Positions 43,036-52,037 of a stretch of DNA of 64,000 nucleotides are shown in pieces. The translations under genes and the position numbers were made by a program. The notes beneath the pieces are model-generated. The model was not told the origin of the DNA. It searched no databases and saw nothing but the letters and a program-made list of their open reading frames with translations. Each line of letters begins with the position of its first letter. Within the stretch, counting starts at the first letter, position 1. Source of the stretch: an uncultured Ruegeria sp. (GTDB taxonomy: Bacteria; Pseudomonadota; Alphaproteobacteria; Rhodobacterales; Rhodobacteraceae); contig NZ_CANNGO010000001.1 of NCBI RefSeq assembly GCF_947504215.1, positions 1,012,472 to 1,076,471 of the forward strand, given 5' to 3'.

Positions 43036-43659
43036 ATGTTGAAATCTAAGCTTACCTCATTGGCCTTGATGGCCACGTCTGGCATGGCCGCCGCCGACGG
43101 AGCGCCAATGTCCTTTGATGTCGCCGAAGACCTCAGCCGATTTATCTTTGCGGCTGCACCGGTGTTTGATGATGGCATGCCCGCTTTTGGCAATGCCTTC
43201 GTCACCCAAGGGTATATCTACGAAGATGGCACGCTTGATGGAGGCGAAGAGGGTACGCTTTCAGATGGCAGCCCCGCCTTCCCTGACCAGGTGATTGGCC
43301 GCTGGACCTGCGACGGCTACTTTGTCGGTGATGGCGCGCGGACGACAAGTGGTGCAATGGTCATTACGCGGCAGGTTTTTGAGTTCGACAATGGTGACAT
43401 CCTGATCAATCAGGGCGCCGAGTTGGCCGATATTGGGGTCGAGGCCCCCCGTGCAATCACAGGCGGCACCGGCAGCTTTGCCAACATTAACGGCGAAATG
43501 ACCCAGGTGCTGCTCGGCATGAGTGATGGATATGGCGTGCGCCTGTCTGTCGAGATCCCGTCCACTGAACAGGCAGCGACACAGGATCCTTATGTAGACG
43601 AGACCGACCACATCGAGTGGGATTCCGGTTTTCCGGTCGGGCCACTCGATCAGGGTTGA
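43036..43659 (+). CDS. Secreted allene-oxide-cyclase-like barrel protein
   Basis: 207 aa from the ATG at 43036; a TTG one codon earlier is less likely. Signal peptide LKSKLTSLALMATSGMAAAD. The mature part has features of AOC/dirigent-like barrels: FVTQGYIYEDGTLDGGEEG, GRWTCDGYFVGDGARTTSG and the conserved ITGGTGSFANINGEMTQ. Bacterial members are of unknown role. It lies 115 bp after the methyltransferase gene; a functional link is not evident. Confidence 0.7.
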   Translation: MLKSKLTSLALMATSGMAAADGAPMSFDVAEDLSRFIFAAAPVFDDGMPAFGNAFVTQGYIYEDGTLDGGEEGTLSDGSPAFPDQVIGRWTCDGYFVGDGARTTSGAMVITRQVFEFDNGDILINQGAELADIGVEAPRAITGGTGSFANINGEMTQVLLGMSDGYGVRLSVEIPSTEQAATQDPYVDETDHIEWDSGFPVGPLDQG

Positions 43660-43682
43660 TCACGCCAAGAAAGAAGATGGCG

Positions 43683-43702
43683 CGAACCCCGTCGCGGGTT
43701 CG
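43683..43702. other. Hairpin between barrel-protein and GNAT genes
   Basis: CGAACCC / GGGTTCG, a perfect 7-bp stem with a 6-nt loop, in the 72-bp gap. No T-run follows, so it is not a standard terminator. It may stabilise the upstream mRNA end. Confidence 0.35.
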
Positions 43703-43731
43703 AGCTGTCCCAGAGCCAAGAGGAAAGAAAA

Positions 43732-44328
43732 GTGCAAGCTTTACAGAACTACAAGATCACCGCAGCTTCCGTCAATGAAGCTGAAGACCTTGCCAAGCTG
43801 ATCGACATCGCCGGGGAGGGCATTCCGGCGTGGCTCTGGTCCAGGTCCGCAAGCAATGACAAATCGGTGCTTGGGGTCGGTATCGAACGCGCCAGGCGCG
43901 AAAGTGGCGGATTCTCCTATCGAAACGCGCGCATCGCATTTGCAAGGGAGGCTACGCTAGGAATGGTGTTGAGTTATCCCATTGATACAGCCCCGGAAGA
44001 CGATCCTGATGATTTACCCGCTGCCATCGCGCCTTTTGTGGCGTTGGAACAGCTTTCGGTCGGCACGTGGTACATTAATGCCCTCGCGGTCTTTCCCCGT
44101 TATCGCGGCAGCGGGATCGGGACGACATTGCTTCACGCAGCCGAGAAACAAGCGCAGGCAGCCGGCTATGTGCAGATGAGCATTCAGGTTTACGCGCAAA
44201 ACAGCGGCGCGGTACGACTCTACTCCAGACTTGGGTACGTTGAAGACGCGCACAGTCCTGTGCGAGACCATCCTTGTCAGCCATATTATACCGGTGACGT
44301 ACTAATGCTGAAAAAGCAGATTTCCTAG
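43732..44328 (+). CDS. GNAT family N-acetyltransferase
   Basis: 198 aa from GTG 43732, with GAGGAAAG upstream. The acetyl-CoA binding motif is RYRGSGIGTTLLHAAEKQA after the usual strand INALAVFP, and YAQNSGAVRLYSRLGYVEDA follows as in GNAT enzymes. The first half is longer than in minimal members. The acceptor is unknown. Confidence 0.88.
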   Translation: MQALQNYKITAASVNEAEDLAKLIDIAGEGIPAWLWSRSASNDKSVLGVGIERARRESGGFSYRNARIAFAREATLGMVLSYPIDTAPEDDPDDLPAAIAPFVALEQLSVGTWYINALAVFPRYRGSGIGTTLLHAAEKQAQAAGYVQMSIQVYAQNSGAVRLYSRLGYVEDAHSPVRDHPCQPYYTGDVLMLKKQIS

Positions 44329-44356
44329 TGAAGTGCCAAGAATGATTGGGAAAACA

Positions 44357-45196
44357 ATGACAGAAACACTGAATCCACCGATGGTTCGATCCCCACAAAA
44401 CAAAACATTCTCGATCTGTCTTGCTGAAATCCTGAAGGCAGATGTGAAGGACATCCCCCGCGCGTCCACCGGTTTGGGCTTGAACTATATTGGGTATTGG
44501 CTGGCGGCACAGAACCTAGCTTTGATCCCTGTCCATGAACCAGCCGCATTCCAGTGGGCTGGCTGGTGGATCGGGCGATTGGAAGGCGGTGACGGATATG
44601 TCGTGATGGCCGGAACCCCCTCCGGTGTCGCCTGGGTGCCGCCAGGTGTAATCTGTGGATCGGGTGAGGTCATCGAAGGGTGGGTAATTGCCCCACCGGC
44701 CCTTTCGTTTCCGTCACGAGGCGCCAATCAGGGAACTGTCGAGGCGATCTATCGGTTCGCGGATTCGGGCGCGCCCGGTGAAGAGCTGAAAAGTGCACAG
44801 CTCATCGCCGGCATCGGAATGGAAGGGGATCGTTATGCTCTGGGCAAGGGACATTTCCAAAGCGAAGGTCGCTGGGGCCAGGCGCTCACCCTCATCGAAT
44901 CCGAGACCTTCGAGGCGCTCGCGTCCGAACATGGTGTCGTTATGGCACCGGTCGAGACGCGGCGGAACATCGTCACGCGTAACATTGATCTCAACGCCCT
45001 CATGGGGAAACGATTCCGCATTGCCGACGTTCTGTGCCAGGGATCACGGCTGGCTGAACCTTGCGCCTGGCTGCAAAGGACCACGCCCAAGGGAATGCTG
45101 CGCGGCCTTGTGCATCGCGGGGGGCTGCGTGCCGATATCCTGGAGGATGGGCTGATAGAAGCGGGAGATCCAATTCTACCAGATACTTCCACCTAA
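44357..45196 (+). CDS. MOSC-domain protein with N-terminal extension
   Basis: 279 aa from ATG 44357 (GGGA six bases upstream); GTG 44333 and ATG 44342 are alternatives. The C-terminal half is a MOSC domain: GTVEAIYRFADSGAPGEELK, GMEGDRYALGKGHF, the TRRNIVTRNIDLNAL region, and the conserved Cys in SRLAEPCAWLQR, expected to bind molybdenum cofactor or carry sulfur. The first 120 residues are not recognised; a Trp-rich stretch (FQWAGWWIGRLEGGD) may be a separate small domain. Role in N-hydroxyl reduction or cofactor sulfuration is possible. Confidence 0.82.
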   Translation: MTETLNPPMVRSPQNKTFSICLAEILKADVKDIPRASTGLGLNYIGYWLAAQNLALIPVHEPAAFQWAGWWIGRLEGGDGYVVMAGTPSGVAWVPPGVICGSGEVIEGWVIAPPALSFPSRGANQGTVEAIYRFADSGAPGEELKSAQLIAGIGMEGDRYALGKGHFQSEGRWGQALTLIESETFEALASEHGVVMAPVETRRNIVTRNIDLNALMGKRFRIADVLCQGSRLAEPCAWLQRTTPKGMLRGLVHRGGLRADILEDGLIEAGDPILPDTST

Positions 45197-45471
45197 TCCG
45201 AAGCAGAGCGCTCATGCCGCCCCGCCGACACGAAATGTGCTTCCTTGCTCTTGGCTGTTCGCTTCGGAGTTGGCGGTCATGGGTTGCTCTGACCTCGCTT
45301 CAGATGCCAGTGGACCTTTCGTAACAGATGCTCGACAGCGTTTTTCTTAAGCGTTCGACCAAACGCTGCGATGAAGTCAGATAATTTCATGCGTTTTAAC
45401 CTGGGTTAATTCCTGACTGCTGCCGTTTGCATAGTTTGCGCTCAAACCATGGACGCAAAAGGAGTAACGGC

Positions 45472-46203
45472 ATGGATATCAAAAACAAGCACATCGTTAT
45501 CACCGGCGGCGCGTCGGGCCTGGGTCTAGAGCTGCTGCGGCAGCTTGAGGCTGACAACCACGTCTCTGTCATCGCAAGACCCTCTGCCGGGGTGGATCTG
45601 CTGCGCAAAGCTTATCCCGATGTGAGCATTTATGAGGCGGACCTCGCCGATCTAGATGCAGTCGAAACAGCCGCCGATGCATTGGCCAAGACGGGTCAGC
45701 CCATCGACATGCTGATCAACAATGCGGCGGTTCAATACACGCCCCGCTTCACGGATGCAAACTTCCGCTACGAGACGATACGCCGGGAAATTGACGTCAA
45801 TTTCACCTCAGTTTGTGTGTTGGTGCATCTGCTGTTGCCCAACCTGATGCAATCGCCATCCAGCACGATTGTGAATATCAACTCTGGTCTGGCGCTGGCG
45901 CCCAAAGCGGATTCCGCGATCTATTGCGCAACCAAAGGGGCCTTGAACATCTTTTCCCAGTCGCTGGCCTATCAGTTAGAGGGCAGTAATGTCGGCGTGA
46001 AACAGGTTTTCTTGCCCTTGGTCGATACCTCAATGACCAAGGGCCGGGGGAGCAACAAGTTGGCACCGCAAGAGGCCGCCACAGAGATCATCGAAGGGTT
46101 GTTATCACCCCGTGCAAATATCGACGTGGGCAAGGTCAAGGCCTTGCGGTTGATTCAACGGATCGCGCCAAGCGTGGCCACCCGTATTATGAAGGCGGCC
46201 TGA
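45472..46203 (+). CDS. SDR family oxidoreductase (DltE-like)
   Basis: 243 aa from ATG 45472, preceded by AAGGAG. Cofactor loop TGGASGLG, NNAA (LINNAAVQYTPRF), and catalytic YCATK (IYCATKGALNIFSQ). The overall pattern resembles DltE-type SDRs. It ends three bases before the next gene. Substrate unknown. The 275 bp before it hold no convincing gene. Confidence 0.88.
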   Translation: MDIKNKHIVITGGASGLGLELLRQLEADNHVSVIARPSAGVDLLRKAYPDVSIYEADLADLDAVETAADALAKTGQPIDMLINNAAVQYTPRFTDANFRYETIRREIDVNFTSVCVLVHLLLPNLMQSPSSTIVNINSGLALAPKADSAIYCATKGALNIFSQSLAYQLEGSNVGVKQVFLPLVDTSMTKGRGSNKLAPQEAATEIIEGLLSPRANIDVGKVKALRLIQRIAPSVATRIMKAA

Positions 46204-46206
46204 AGA

Positions 46207-46863
46207 ATGAAACCACTTATCAAAGTAATGCTTATCCTGGGTTGCCTCTTCGCGCTTACCTTTGTTGCGGGCCGGTTGCTTGGTATCCTGACTGTCGAAA
46301 ATGTTCAAAACTGGCTGGAATGGGCGGCTCGGGTGGACCCGCTTGTGGTCGCAGGGATCATCGTTTTGCTGCTCTTCGCAGATCTTTTTGTCGCTGTGCC
46401 CACACTCACGATCACAATACTCGCTGGTTTTTTGCTGGGCTTCCCAATGGGGGCTGCCGCTGCCTTTACCGGGATGTCGCTGGCCGCGTTCTCCGGCTAT
46501 GGGATCAGCCGTATTTGGGGTCAGCGCGGGATCACCTTTCTGGTTAAAGATGCGGATGACCGCGCGGCGCTGACCAACTCCTTCCAGTCCGGTGGGCCGT
46601 TTATGATCATGCTGTCCCGCGCCGTCCCAATCGTGACCGAAGTGTCCGCGTGTATGGCCGGCGCAACACGCATGCCTCTCGCGCACTACTGCATATTCTT
46701 TGCTGTTGGCACCGTGCCTTATGTCTTGATCGCGACCTATGCGGGGTCAATCAGCTCGCTCGACGATCCGGCACCGACTATCATCGCGGTGCTCGGGTTG
46801 AATGCTGTGTTGTGGACGTCATGGGTCGTTTTCAATCGGCGCGGAAAAGAGCAGAGTGCCTAA
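46207..46863 (+). CDS. TVP38/TMEM64 (VTT/DedA-like) membrane protein
   Basis: 218 aa integral membrane protein. The VTT signature appears as FADLFVAVPTLTITILAGFL, GFPMGAAAAFTGMSLAA and SRAVPIVTEVSACMAGATR (Arg-x-x-Pro helix). Homologues act in lipid scrambling or flippase-like functions. It probably forms an operon with the SDR three bases upstream. Confidence 0.85.
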   Translation: MKPLIKVMLILGCLFALTFVAGRLLGILTVENVQNWLEWAARVDPLVVAGIIVLLLFADLFVAVPTLTITILAGFLLGFPMGAAAAFTGMSLAAFSGYGISRIWGQRGITFLVKDADDRAALTNSFQSGGPFMIMLSRAVPIVTEVSACMAGATRMPLAHYCIFFAVGTVPYVLIATYAGSISSLDDPAPTIIAVLGLNAVLWTSWVVFNRRGKEQSA

Positions 46864-46951
46864 GACACAGCGCTCCCCTTCCCACGTAGAGCGGCCATTC
46901 ATCCGCAGCGCAACATTTTGCAGTAAGGGCTGCTAGAAGACCTCAGAGGCA

Positions 46952-47661
46952 GCGCGGCATCCCGTGACATGATCCCGCATCAACGTCGGGATGTCGTTTT
47001 GGGAGGGCATGGCAGATCGGAGGATCAGTCATGGAAACATCAAACTTGCCTGCTATTCGCGCAGATCGTCCAGCCTGGAACAAATGACGCATCATTGGCC
47101 AGAAGTTACCACTAAAACCAAAACATGTTGGGCGACTATGGCTCAGCTTGAACTCGCAGAAAGCCACAGCGACCTCGCGCTGATTAACATGGCCATCGAT
47201 AGCAAACTACGAGGCTGCGACCTCGTGAAAATGAAGGTTGTCGATGTGATGGCATCAGGTCAGATCAAAGAACGAGCGTCTGTGTTGCAGAGCAAGACGC
47301 AGAAACCAGTTCGTTTTGAGATCTCTGATGGGATACGGGCCTCTGTCGAGAAGTGGCTGGAAAATGAACTAATGGTTGGATCAGAGTATCTGTGGCCGGG
47401 CCGATTCCACAAACGCCTGTATGTTTCGACGCGCCAGTATGCTCGGATTGTCCGTGATTGGGTCACGTCTATCGGTCTAGAGGCAAGCGCTTACTGCACT
47501 CACTCGATCCGTCGAACCAAAGTGGCTCAAATCTACAAGAAGACAGGCAATCTCCGAGTCGTTCAGCCGTTGCTTGGTCATAGCAAGATGGATAGCACGT
47601 CAGATACCTCGGTGTTGAGCTTGAGGACGCTCTTGCGATTGCGGAAGCCATTGAAATCTAA
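46952..47661 (+). repeat. Left copy of ~710-bp direct repeat (recombinase unit)
   Basis: From GCGCGGCATCC at 46952 to the recombinase stop at 47661 this segment aligns base-for-base, with scattered substitutions, to 63176-63888 on the same strand. It comprises about 80 bp of leader plus the recombinase gene. The leader includes a perfect 7-bp inverted repeat CATCCCG / CGGGATG (about 46959-46993). Similarity ends just after the stop codon. Confidence 0.85.
47031..47661 (+). pseudogene. Tyrosine recombinase, inactivated (left copy)
   Basis: Aligned to the intact copy at 63256, this gene has a TGA at 47085 (codon 19), a 1-nt deletion near 47127 and a second near 47599 just before the catalytic Tyr (intact copy VRYLGVELED; here frameshifted, then restored to EAIEI at the true end). 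About 20 differences in 143 comparable residues by eye. An open frame from 46991 to 47830 exists only because of the frameshifts. It lies 100 bp from the convergent monooxygenase gene end. Confidence 0.88.
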
Positions 47662-47762
47662 CATATCCGACCGTTTTCTCGAACGGCCCAGAGCTGCCCT
47701 TCATCTCAAAGCCAAACGCTGCGGCGCAGCTTCCCGAAAGCGGACGCTAACCTGTTCAAGCC

Positions 47763-49373
47763 TCACGAGAGAGTTGGTGATTGTAGCAAGCCAGGAAATA
47801 CAGCGCCCAATTGATTTGTTAGCAGCGTGATATCGTCTACATCATCGTTTCGACTGCCAATGCGACCATCCGGTCTGATCCATAAAGCCGAGCGCACAGC
47901 AATACCCAACCGATTGTGACAATTCAGCTCTGGATCAATCAGTAGCGAATTCTCATTGAAATCAAGTGCTCTGTGCGCGGCAGCCCCTTCGGTGCTATGA
48001 GCGACTACGACCAGATCAAGCGCCTTATAGCTCACTGTGACAAGGTCAATCGCTGCTTTCACAAGTTTCTCGGCCTCTAATCCACCATCACTGATCAGAA
48101 GAAGGACCGTGTTGTACGGTGACGACAACGCACCTGTGAGAAAAACTGCAGAGCCGCTTGCTTTATATAGGCGTATGTCACCCGGCACATGAGTTCCGGG
48201 GCCGGGCCCAATCGAAGGCTGCTCTCCAACAGAAATGCTGCTGGCTGCATAGTTCCCCATCACTGGCTCATACCCATTTCCACCGTTTTTCAGATAGGCC
48301 CAAAAGTTCACTGCAAAGTGTCGAATTGCCTTGCTTCTTTCAACTGGATCGCTGGTCGACCAGAGGTCGTCGTTTTTTTGACCAACATCAATCATAGCGC
48401 GCCCTGCGGGGCGGCGTTCACTTTCATAGGTGTCTAAAAGAGCATCATCGGCGTGCCCAGAAACAACTGAGGCTAATTTCCAACCCAAATTCATTGCGTC
48501 CTGTATTCCGGTATTCATTCCCGCAGCACTTCCTGCTGACATGGCATGACATGCATCCCCGCAGATTAGCACCCTTCCAACTCGGTAATCAGAAGCTAAT
48601 CGAGCCGAACATTGAAAGCTGACATCTGAAATCGGTGGGCCGAGGCGTACGCCTGGCGCGACATCGCGCAGAATATCATGCAACGAAGTCCAACTGTCGT
48701 CACAGTGGTTCAACGAAAGAGAGTATATTCTGAACGCCGATCTTGTCTGATAAATTGCGACCACAAGATGATCCAGATACAACATCCCGTGGTTTGCTTT
48801 GTATGGCCAACCTTCGATTTGCGCATCCAACACATGCCAGTGAAGGTCACTATCGTGGCCTTCAAACCCAATGCCAGCAGCTCGCCGTATTGTACTGTGC
48901 ACGCCATCACAACCAATCAGCCAAGAGGTTTCAACCCTCTCTTCCTCACCGGCTCGGTTCTTCAAGACAGAGACGACTCCTGTCGGGTTCTGTTCATAAC
49001 GCACAAACTCCAACCCGCGCTCGATAAGCACGCCCAGGCTCTCCAGCCGCGCAATCAGAATAGGGATCAGATCATCTTCGCCGAGATTGAGGTGCCATGG
49101 CCAGCGCTCATCAGATGATATAGCAAGCGCTGCAGTTCTGCCTTCAAAGGATTGCTCCATAGACTGAACCGGAACACCTTGCTCGAATATCTGATCAAGG
49201 ACACCCAACTGCTCCGCTGCATAAAACGTTGACGGCTTCACTACAAATGCGCGCGGCGTAGTTGGTGCGGATGTATCGCGGTCGATTATGCGCAGATCAA
49301 TGCCACGGCGCGCCAGTTCAATCGCCAGCACCAACCCGCTGGGCCCGGCACCAGAAACAAGTACGTCAGTCAA
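47763..49373 (-). CDS. FAD-dependent aromatic monooxygenase (PheA/TfdB-like)
   Basis: 536 aa class A flavin monooxygenase. GAGPSG at 8-13 binds the ADP of FAD, the DG motif is GCDGVHS at 154-160, and the GD motif CGDACHAMSAGSAAG starts at 271. The C-terminal 130 residues look like the thioredoxin-like domain found in phenol hydroxylase relatives. Members hydroxylate phenols and other aromatics with NAD(P)H. No ring-cleavage gene is adjacent; the nearest dioxygenase is 15 kb away, outside the island. Substrate unknown. Confidence 0.88.
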   Translation of the reverse strand: MTDVLVSGAGPSGLVLAIELARRGIDLRIIDRDTSAPTTPRAFVVKPSTFYAAEQLGVLDQIFEQGVPVQSMEQSFEGRTAALAISSDERWPWHLNLGEDDLIPILIARLESLGVLIERGLEFVRYEQNPTGVVSVLKNRAGEEERVETSWLIGCDGVHSTIRRAAGIGFEGHDSDLHWHVLDAQIEGWPYKANHGMLYLDHLVVAIYQTRSAFRIYSLSLNHCDDSWTSLHDILRDVAPGVRLGPPISDVSFQCSARLASDYRVGRVLICGDACHAMSAGSAAGMNTGIQDAMNLGWKLASVVSGHADDALLDTYESERRPAGRAMIDVGQKNDDLWSTSDPVERSKAIRHFAVNFWAYLKNGGNGYEPVMGNYAASSISVGEQPSIGPGPGTHVPGDIRLYKASGSAVFLTGALSSPYNTVLLLISDGGLEAEKLVKAAIDLVTVSYKALDLVVVAHSTEGAAAHRALDFNENSLLIDPELNCHNRLGIAVRSALWIRPDGRIGSRNDDVDDITLLTNQLGAVFPGLLQSPTLS

Positions 49374-49538
49374 TTGATCACTCCTTTTGGGGTTCTTTGC
49401 GCTAACCTGTGGAACTCCGCAAATACATTGTCATTTAATCAATTGTTACCAATCATGTTACTCTGATTAGGATTGACGCCCGCTTGGGGCTGCGAACAGT
49501 CTATTGGGTGTCGCAACCTTTTCTCATTCAATCCGCGT

Positions 49539-50429
49539 TTAGCTACCTGCCAAAAAGTGTTTTGCAGGTATTTTGGCGTAAGCCCCATCATAGAAAAAGT
49601 TCAACCAAACGGAATGACCGTCAGAGTAGATATCTGAAACGCCCCGGGTATCTGATCCTGCGCCGAGCGAATGTACACCGCCTTCCGTATCCAACTGCAT
49701 CAGCTTGAACGCCTGGTGATCCTGATGCCCGCGGTAACCGCCGACAACTACCGTTCCATTTACAACCTCAATGGATTCAAGATTTCCAAATCCACCCGCC
49801 AGTTTTTCTGACAGACCGGCCTCATCCAATTCCGAGATACGATAAACAGCGCTATCCCAAGCGTCATCAGCACCCCATGATACCGCATAGATTTGGTCGT
49901 CAGTAATCTCGAATCTGGCAAGACCATTGATCTCAACACCATCCAGAGCCGGTTGAATATCACCAGCGTTTGCTGACACAGTGGCAAATCCTCCTCGCCC
50001 AAAATCACTGACAAGCAACGTGGCATCGTTCAGCACTTCAATATCGTAGAAAAAGACACCTTCTTCGTCGTAACTCTTTCGCCAATTGACGTCCCCTTCG
50101 AGGGAGAGCGAGATGACTTGATTGCCATCCACAAGGACGATTTGATCGCCAAGTTCAACCAACCCGGTCGGGTTGCGGAGACCTTCGCCGTCGGAAAGAG
50201 TGATGCGCTCATGTGCGCCGCTCGGTCCGAGCTTATACAGTCCACCATTGGTGGCTTGGGTTCCAAATTCTTCACCAGGTCCGCCAGGGCCGATAGAAAT
50301 GGCATAGACGTCTGCCCCTAAAGGCAGGATTGCTTCGGTGAAGGGTGGCAGGCCGCTGACCAGGATCTCTTGTGCGGCAACAGGTTGAACAATCGTCAAA
50401 GTCATCAAGGCGCTCAAGCATTTTGTCAT
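49539..50429 (-). CDS. Secreted ScyD/ScyE-type beta-propeller protein
   Basis: 296 aa from ATG 50429; the frame extends to 50528. Signal peptide TKCLSALMTLTIVQPVAAQE. The body follows ScyD/ScyE and SMP-30-like propellers: ISIGPGGPGEEFGTQATNGG, ERITLSDGEGLRNPTGLVEL, AVSWGADDAWDSAVYRI. Repeated blade-like D-x-W/Y strands support a six-bladed propeller. Such proteins may be lactonases or binding proteins. Between the monooxygenase and hydrolase genes on the same strand. Confidence 0.78.
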   Translation of the reverse strand: MTKCLSALMTLTIVQPVAAQEILVSGLPPFTEAILPLGADVYAISIGPGGPGEEFGTQATNGGLYKLGPSGAHERITLSDGEGLRNPTGLVELGDQIVLVDGNQVISLSLEGDVNWRKSYDEEGVFFYDIEVLNDATLLVSDFGRGGFATVSANAGDIQPALDGVEINGLARFEITDDQIYAVSWGADDAWDSAVYRISELDEAGLSEKLAGGFGNLESIEVVNGTVVVGGYRGHQDHQAFKLMQLDTEGGVHSLGAGSDTRGVSDIYSDGHSVWLNFFYDGAYAKIPAKHFLAGS

Positions 50430-50545
50430 TGTCAAAACTCTCTTTGAAACGGCCTGCCGTCGAGGCCATGCTGCATTGGTCCACAACGGATGATCACGAA
50501 CCAGAACTTGAGGATGGCTCGTGATCACCGCGTATCGGAGCAGCG

Positions 50546-51574
50546 TTAAAGGCTGATCTGCTCACCCCGGAAATACAGGCCAAGAGCCGCAACAACCCGG
50601 TCGATGGTCAGCGGGTCCTCATAGAATTGAAGCTGATTGGCGCCATCGATCCAGTGAAGTGTTTTTTGTGCCGAAGGGATTTTTTGATAGATTCGCTTCG
50701 GAATATCCGGACCGCTGGCGGCTTTGTCACCGTGGACCATGAGAACCGGCAATGTGAGGCGCGATGCCGCGTCGCTGATCTGCCAACCCCAAATACCCGC
50801 TTCACTCATTGCTGCAATCCGGTTTTCCCAACCCCCTCGGTGGAGAAACCACGGCGCTTCGTTGTCCCATGGCAGATACCAGTCTGCGACGGCCGTAGCT
50901 GTCAACAGGGCTTCGGTAGAACCGACAATCGGAATATAATCGACGGTGCCGGTCTCGGAAAACTTCGCGGCCGCCGCTGCTGACCGGTTCATGCGTGCCT
51001 CGACTGACGTCGCATCGCCGAGATACATGATCGCGGTATCGGGGGTCAGGTAGTGACCGGCAACAATTCCAAGCGATGCGATCCGCTCGTCCTGCGCCGC
51101 AGCTTCAATCACCCAATTCACCCCCTGACAAATACCAAGGAGATGGAGCTGGCTTTGGTCAATCCCATCCTGTTCAGCAAGGAAATCGACGGCAGCGCGA
51201 AGATCTTCGATCTTGGCTTCACCGGATTCAAACCGGCGCGGCTCACCTGAACTGGCGCCGTGATTGCGCGGATCAAAGATCAAGACCGCAAGGCCCTGTT
51301 GCACCAGCCTTGTGGCGTATTGAATTGGTGATTGCTCTTTCACAAACGCCACGGGGCCCATGATCGTTACCGCAGGACACAAACCTTCGCCTGCAGGCAG
51401 GAAGAGTTTGCCTGCAAGTGTTTCAGGGCCACTGGGGAATGACACATCGCGTACGTCGTACATGCCAGAAGCGCTCGTTTGTGCTGTGGCGTCCTTAGGT
51501 ACGGTTACTGGGATCGCTGCCGCGGCACCCCAGAGTGCCATCTGCCCAGCTAAATTTCGGCGGGTTATGTGCAT
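50546..51574 (-). CDS. Exported alpha/beta hydrolase with Cys nucleophile
   Basis: 342 aa from ATG 51574 (AGGGAGAAG upstream). Tat-like signal (TRRNLAGQMALWGAAAA). The nucleophile elbow is LLGICQGVNWV, with Cys149 instead of Ser, as in dienelactone hydrolases. Also IFDPRNHGASSGEPRRFESG near the oxyanion region, and DGANQLQFYEDP near the end where a His would be expected; I see Asn there, so the catalytic His is uncertain. Located between the propeller and EF-hand genes. Substrate unknown. Confidence 0.78.
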   Translation of the reverse strand: MHITRRNLAGQMALWGAAAAIPVTVPKDATAQTSASGMYDVRDVSFPSGPETLAGKLFLPAGEGLCPAVTIMGPVAFVKEQSPIQYATRLVQQGLAVLIFDPRNHGASSGEPRRFESGEAKIEDLRAAVDFLAEQDGIDQSQLHLLGICQGVNWVIEAAAQDERIASLGIVAGHYLTPDTAIMYLGDATSVEARMNRSAAAAAKFSETGTVDYIPIVGSTEALLTATAVADWYLPWDNEAPWFLHRGGWENRIAAMSEAGIWGWQISDAASRLTLPVLMVHGDKAASGPDIPKRIYQKIPSAQKTLHWIDGANQLQFYEDPLTIDRVVAALGLYFRGEQISL

Positions 51575-51669
51575 ATATTCTTCTCCCTCAATCTCAGAGG
51601 ATTGCGTGCATTGCCGAGGATGGAATTCATCGTTTATTCTATCAACCTCGGTGCTGAAGGCTTGGTACA

Positions 51670-51960
51670 TCAAGATTTCTTGGCACCCTTGATCTTCGTT
51701 TTTCCAGCACCGCCACCTTGGTTTTCGCTTGCGTCGACGACGCCGTCGCCGTTCGTGTCTGCGCCATCGAAAATAATTCTGTGACGATCAATAAACGCTT
51801 GGGTCCGCTCAGTTCCCGCAGGGTGATACTCAAGCATTTCTTCAAACGTCACGACTCCGTCTTGGTTCAGGTCGTGCGTTTCGGTCGATACATCGGCATG
51901 CGCCATGGCGGCTGCAAAAACGACGCTGCCGGCTGTGATAGCCAATTGGGCAAGTCTCAT
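51670..51960 (-). CDS. Secreted EF-hand calcium-binding protein
   Basis: 96 aa. Signal peptide MRLAQLAITAGSVVFAAAMA. Two EF-hand loops: DLNQDGVVTFEE and DTNGDGVVDASE, both with the acidic positions 1, 3, 5 and 12 filled. Lysine-rich tail. Probably a periplasmic calcium-binding protein; no enzyme domain. Divergent from the LysR gene. Confidence 0.82.
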   Translation of the reverse strand: MRLAQLAITAGSVVFAAAMAHADVSTETHDLNQDGVVTFEEMLEYHPAGTERTQAFIDRHRIIFDGADTNGDGVVDASENQGGGAGKTKIKGAKKS

Positions 51961-52037
51961 GGGGGTTCCTCATTGTGTTCAGTTTCGATGGAACCTAAAT
52001 GCGCGCAGCTTGACATAATTAAAATGACGCAACTAGC
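51961..52037. promoter_or_regulatory. Divergent promoter with LysR-like inverted repeat
   Basis: GTTC / GAAC arms at 51977-51994 separated by 10 bp, in the 77-bp gap between the EF-hand and LysR genes, fit the loose T-N11-A pattern of LysR sites. GCATG-ctgat-CATGC at 52036-52050 covers the LysR start codons. Confidence 0.3.

Noticed and set aside
46991..47830. A 279-aa integrase gene
   Set aside because: Comparison with 63256-63888 shows the long frame arises from two deletions; its N-terminal and C-terminal parts are out-of-frame translation.
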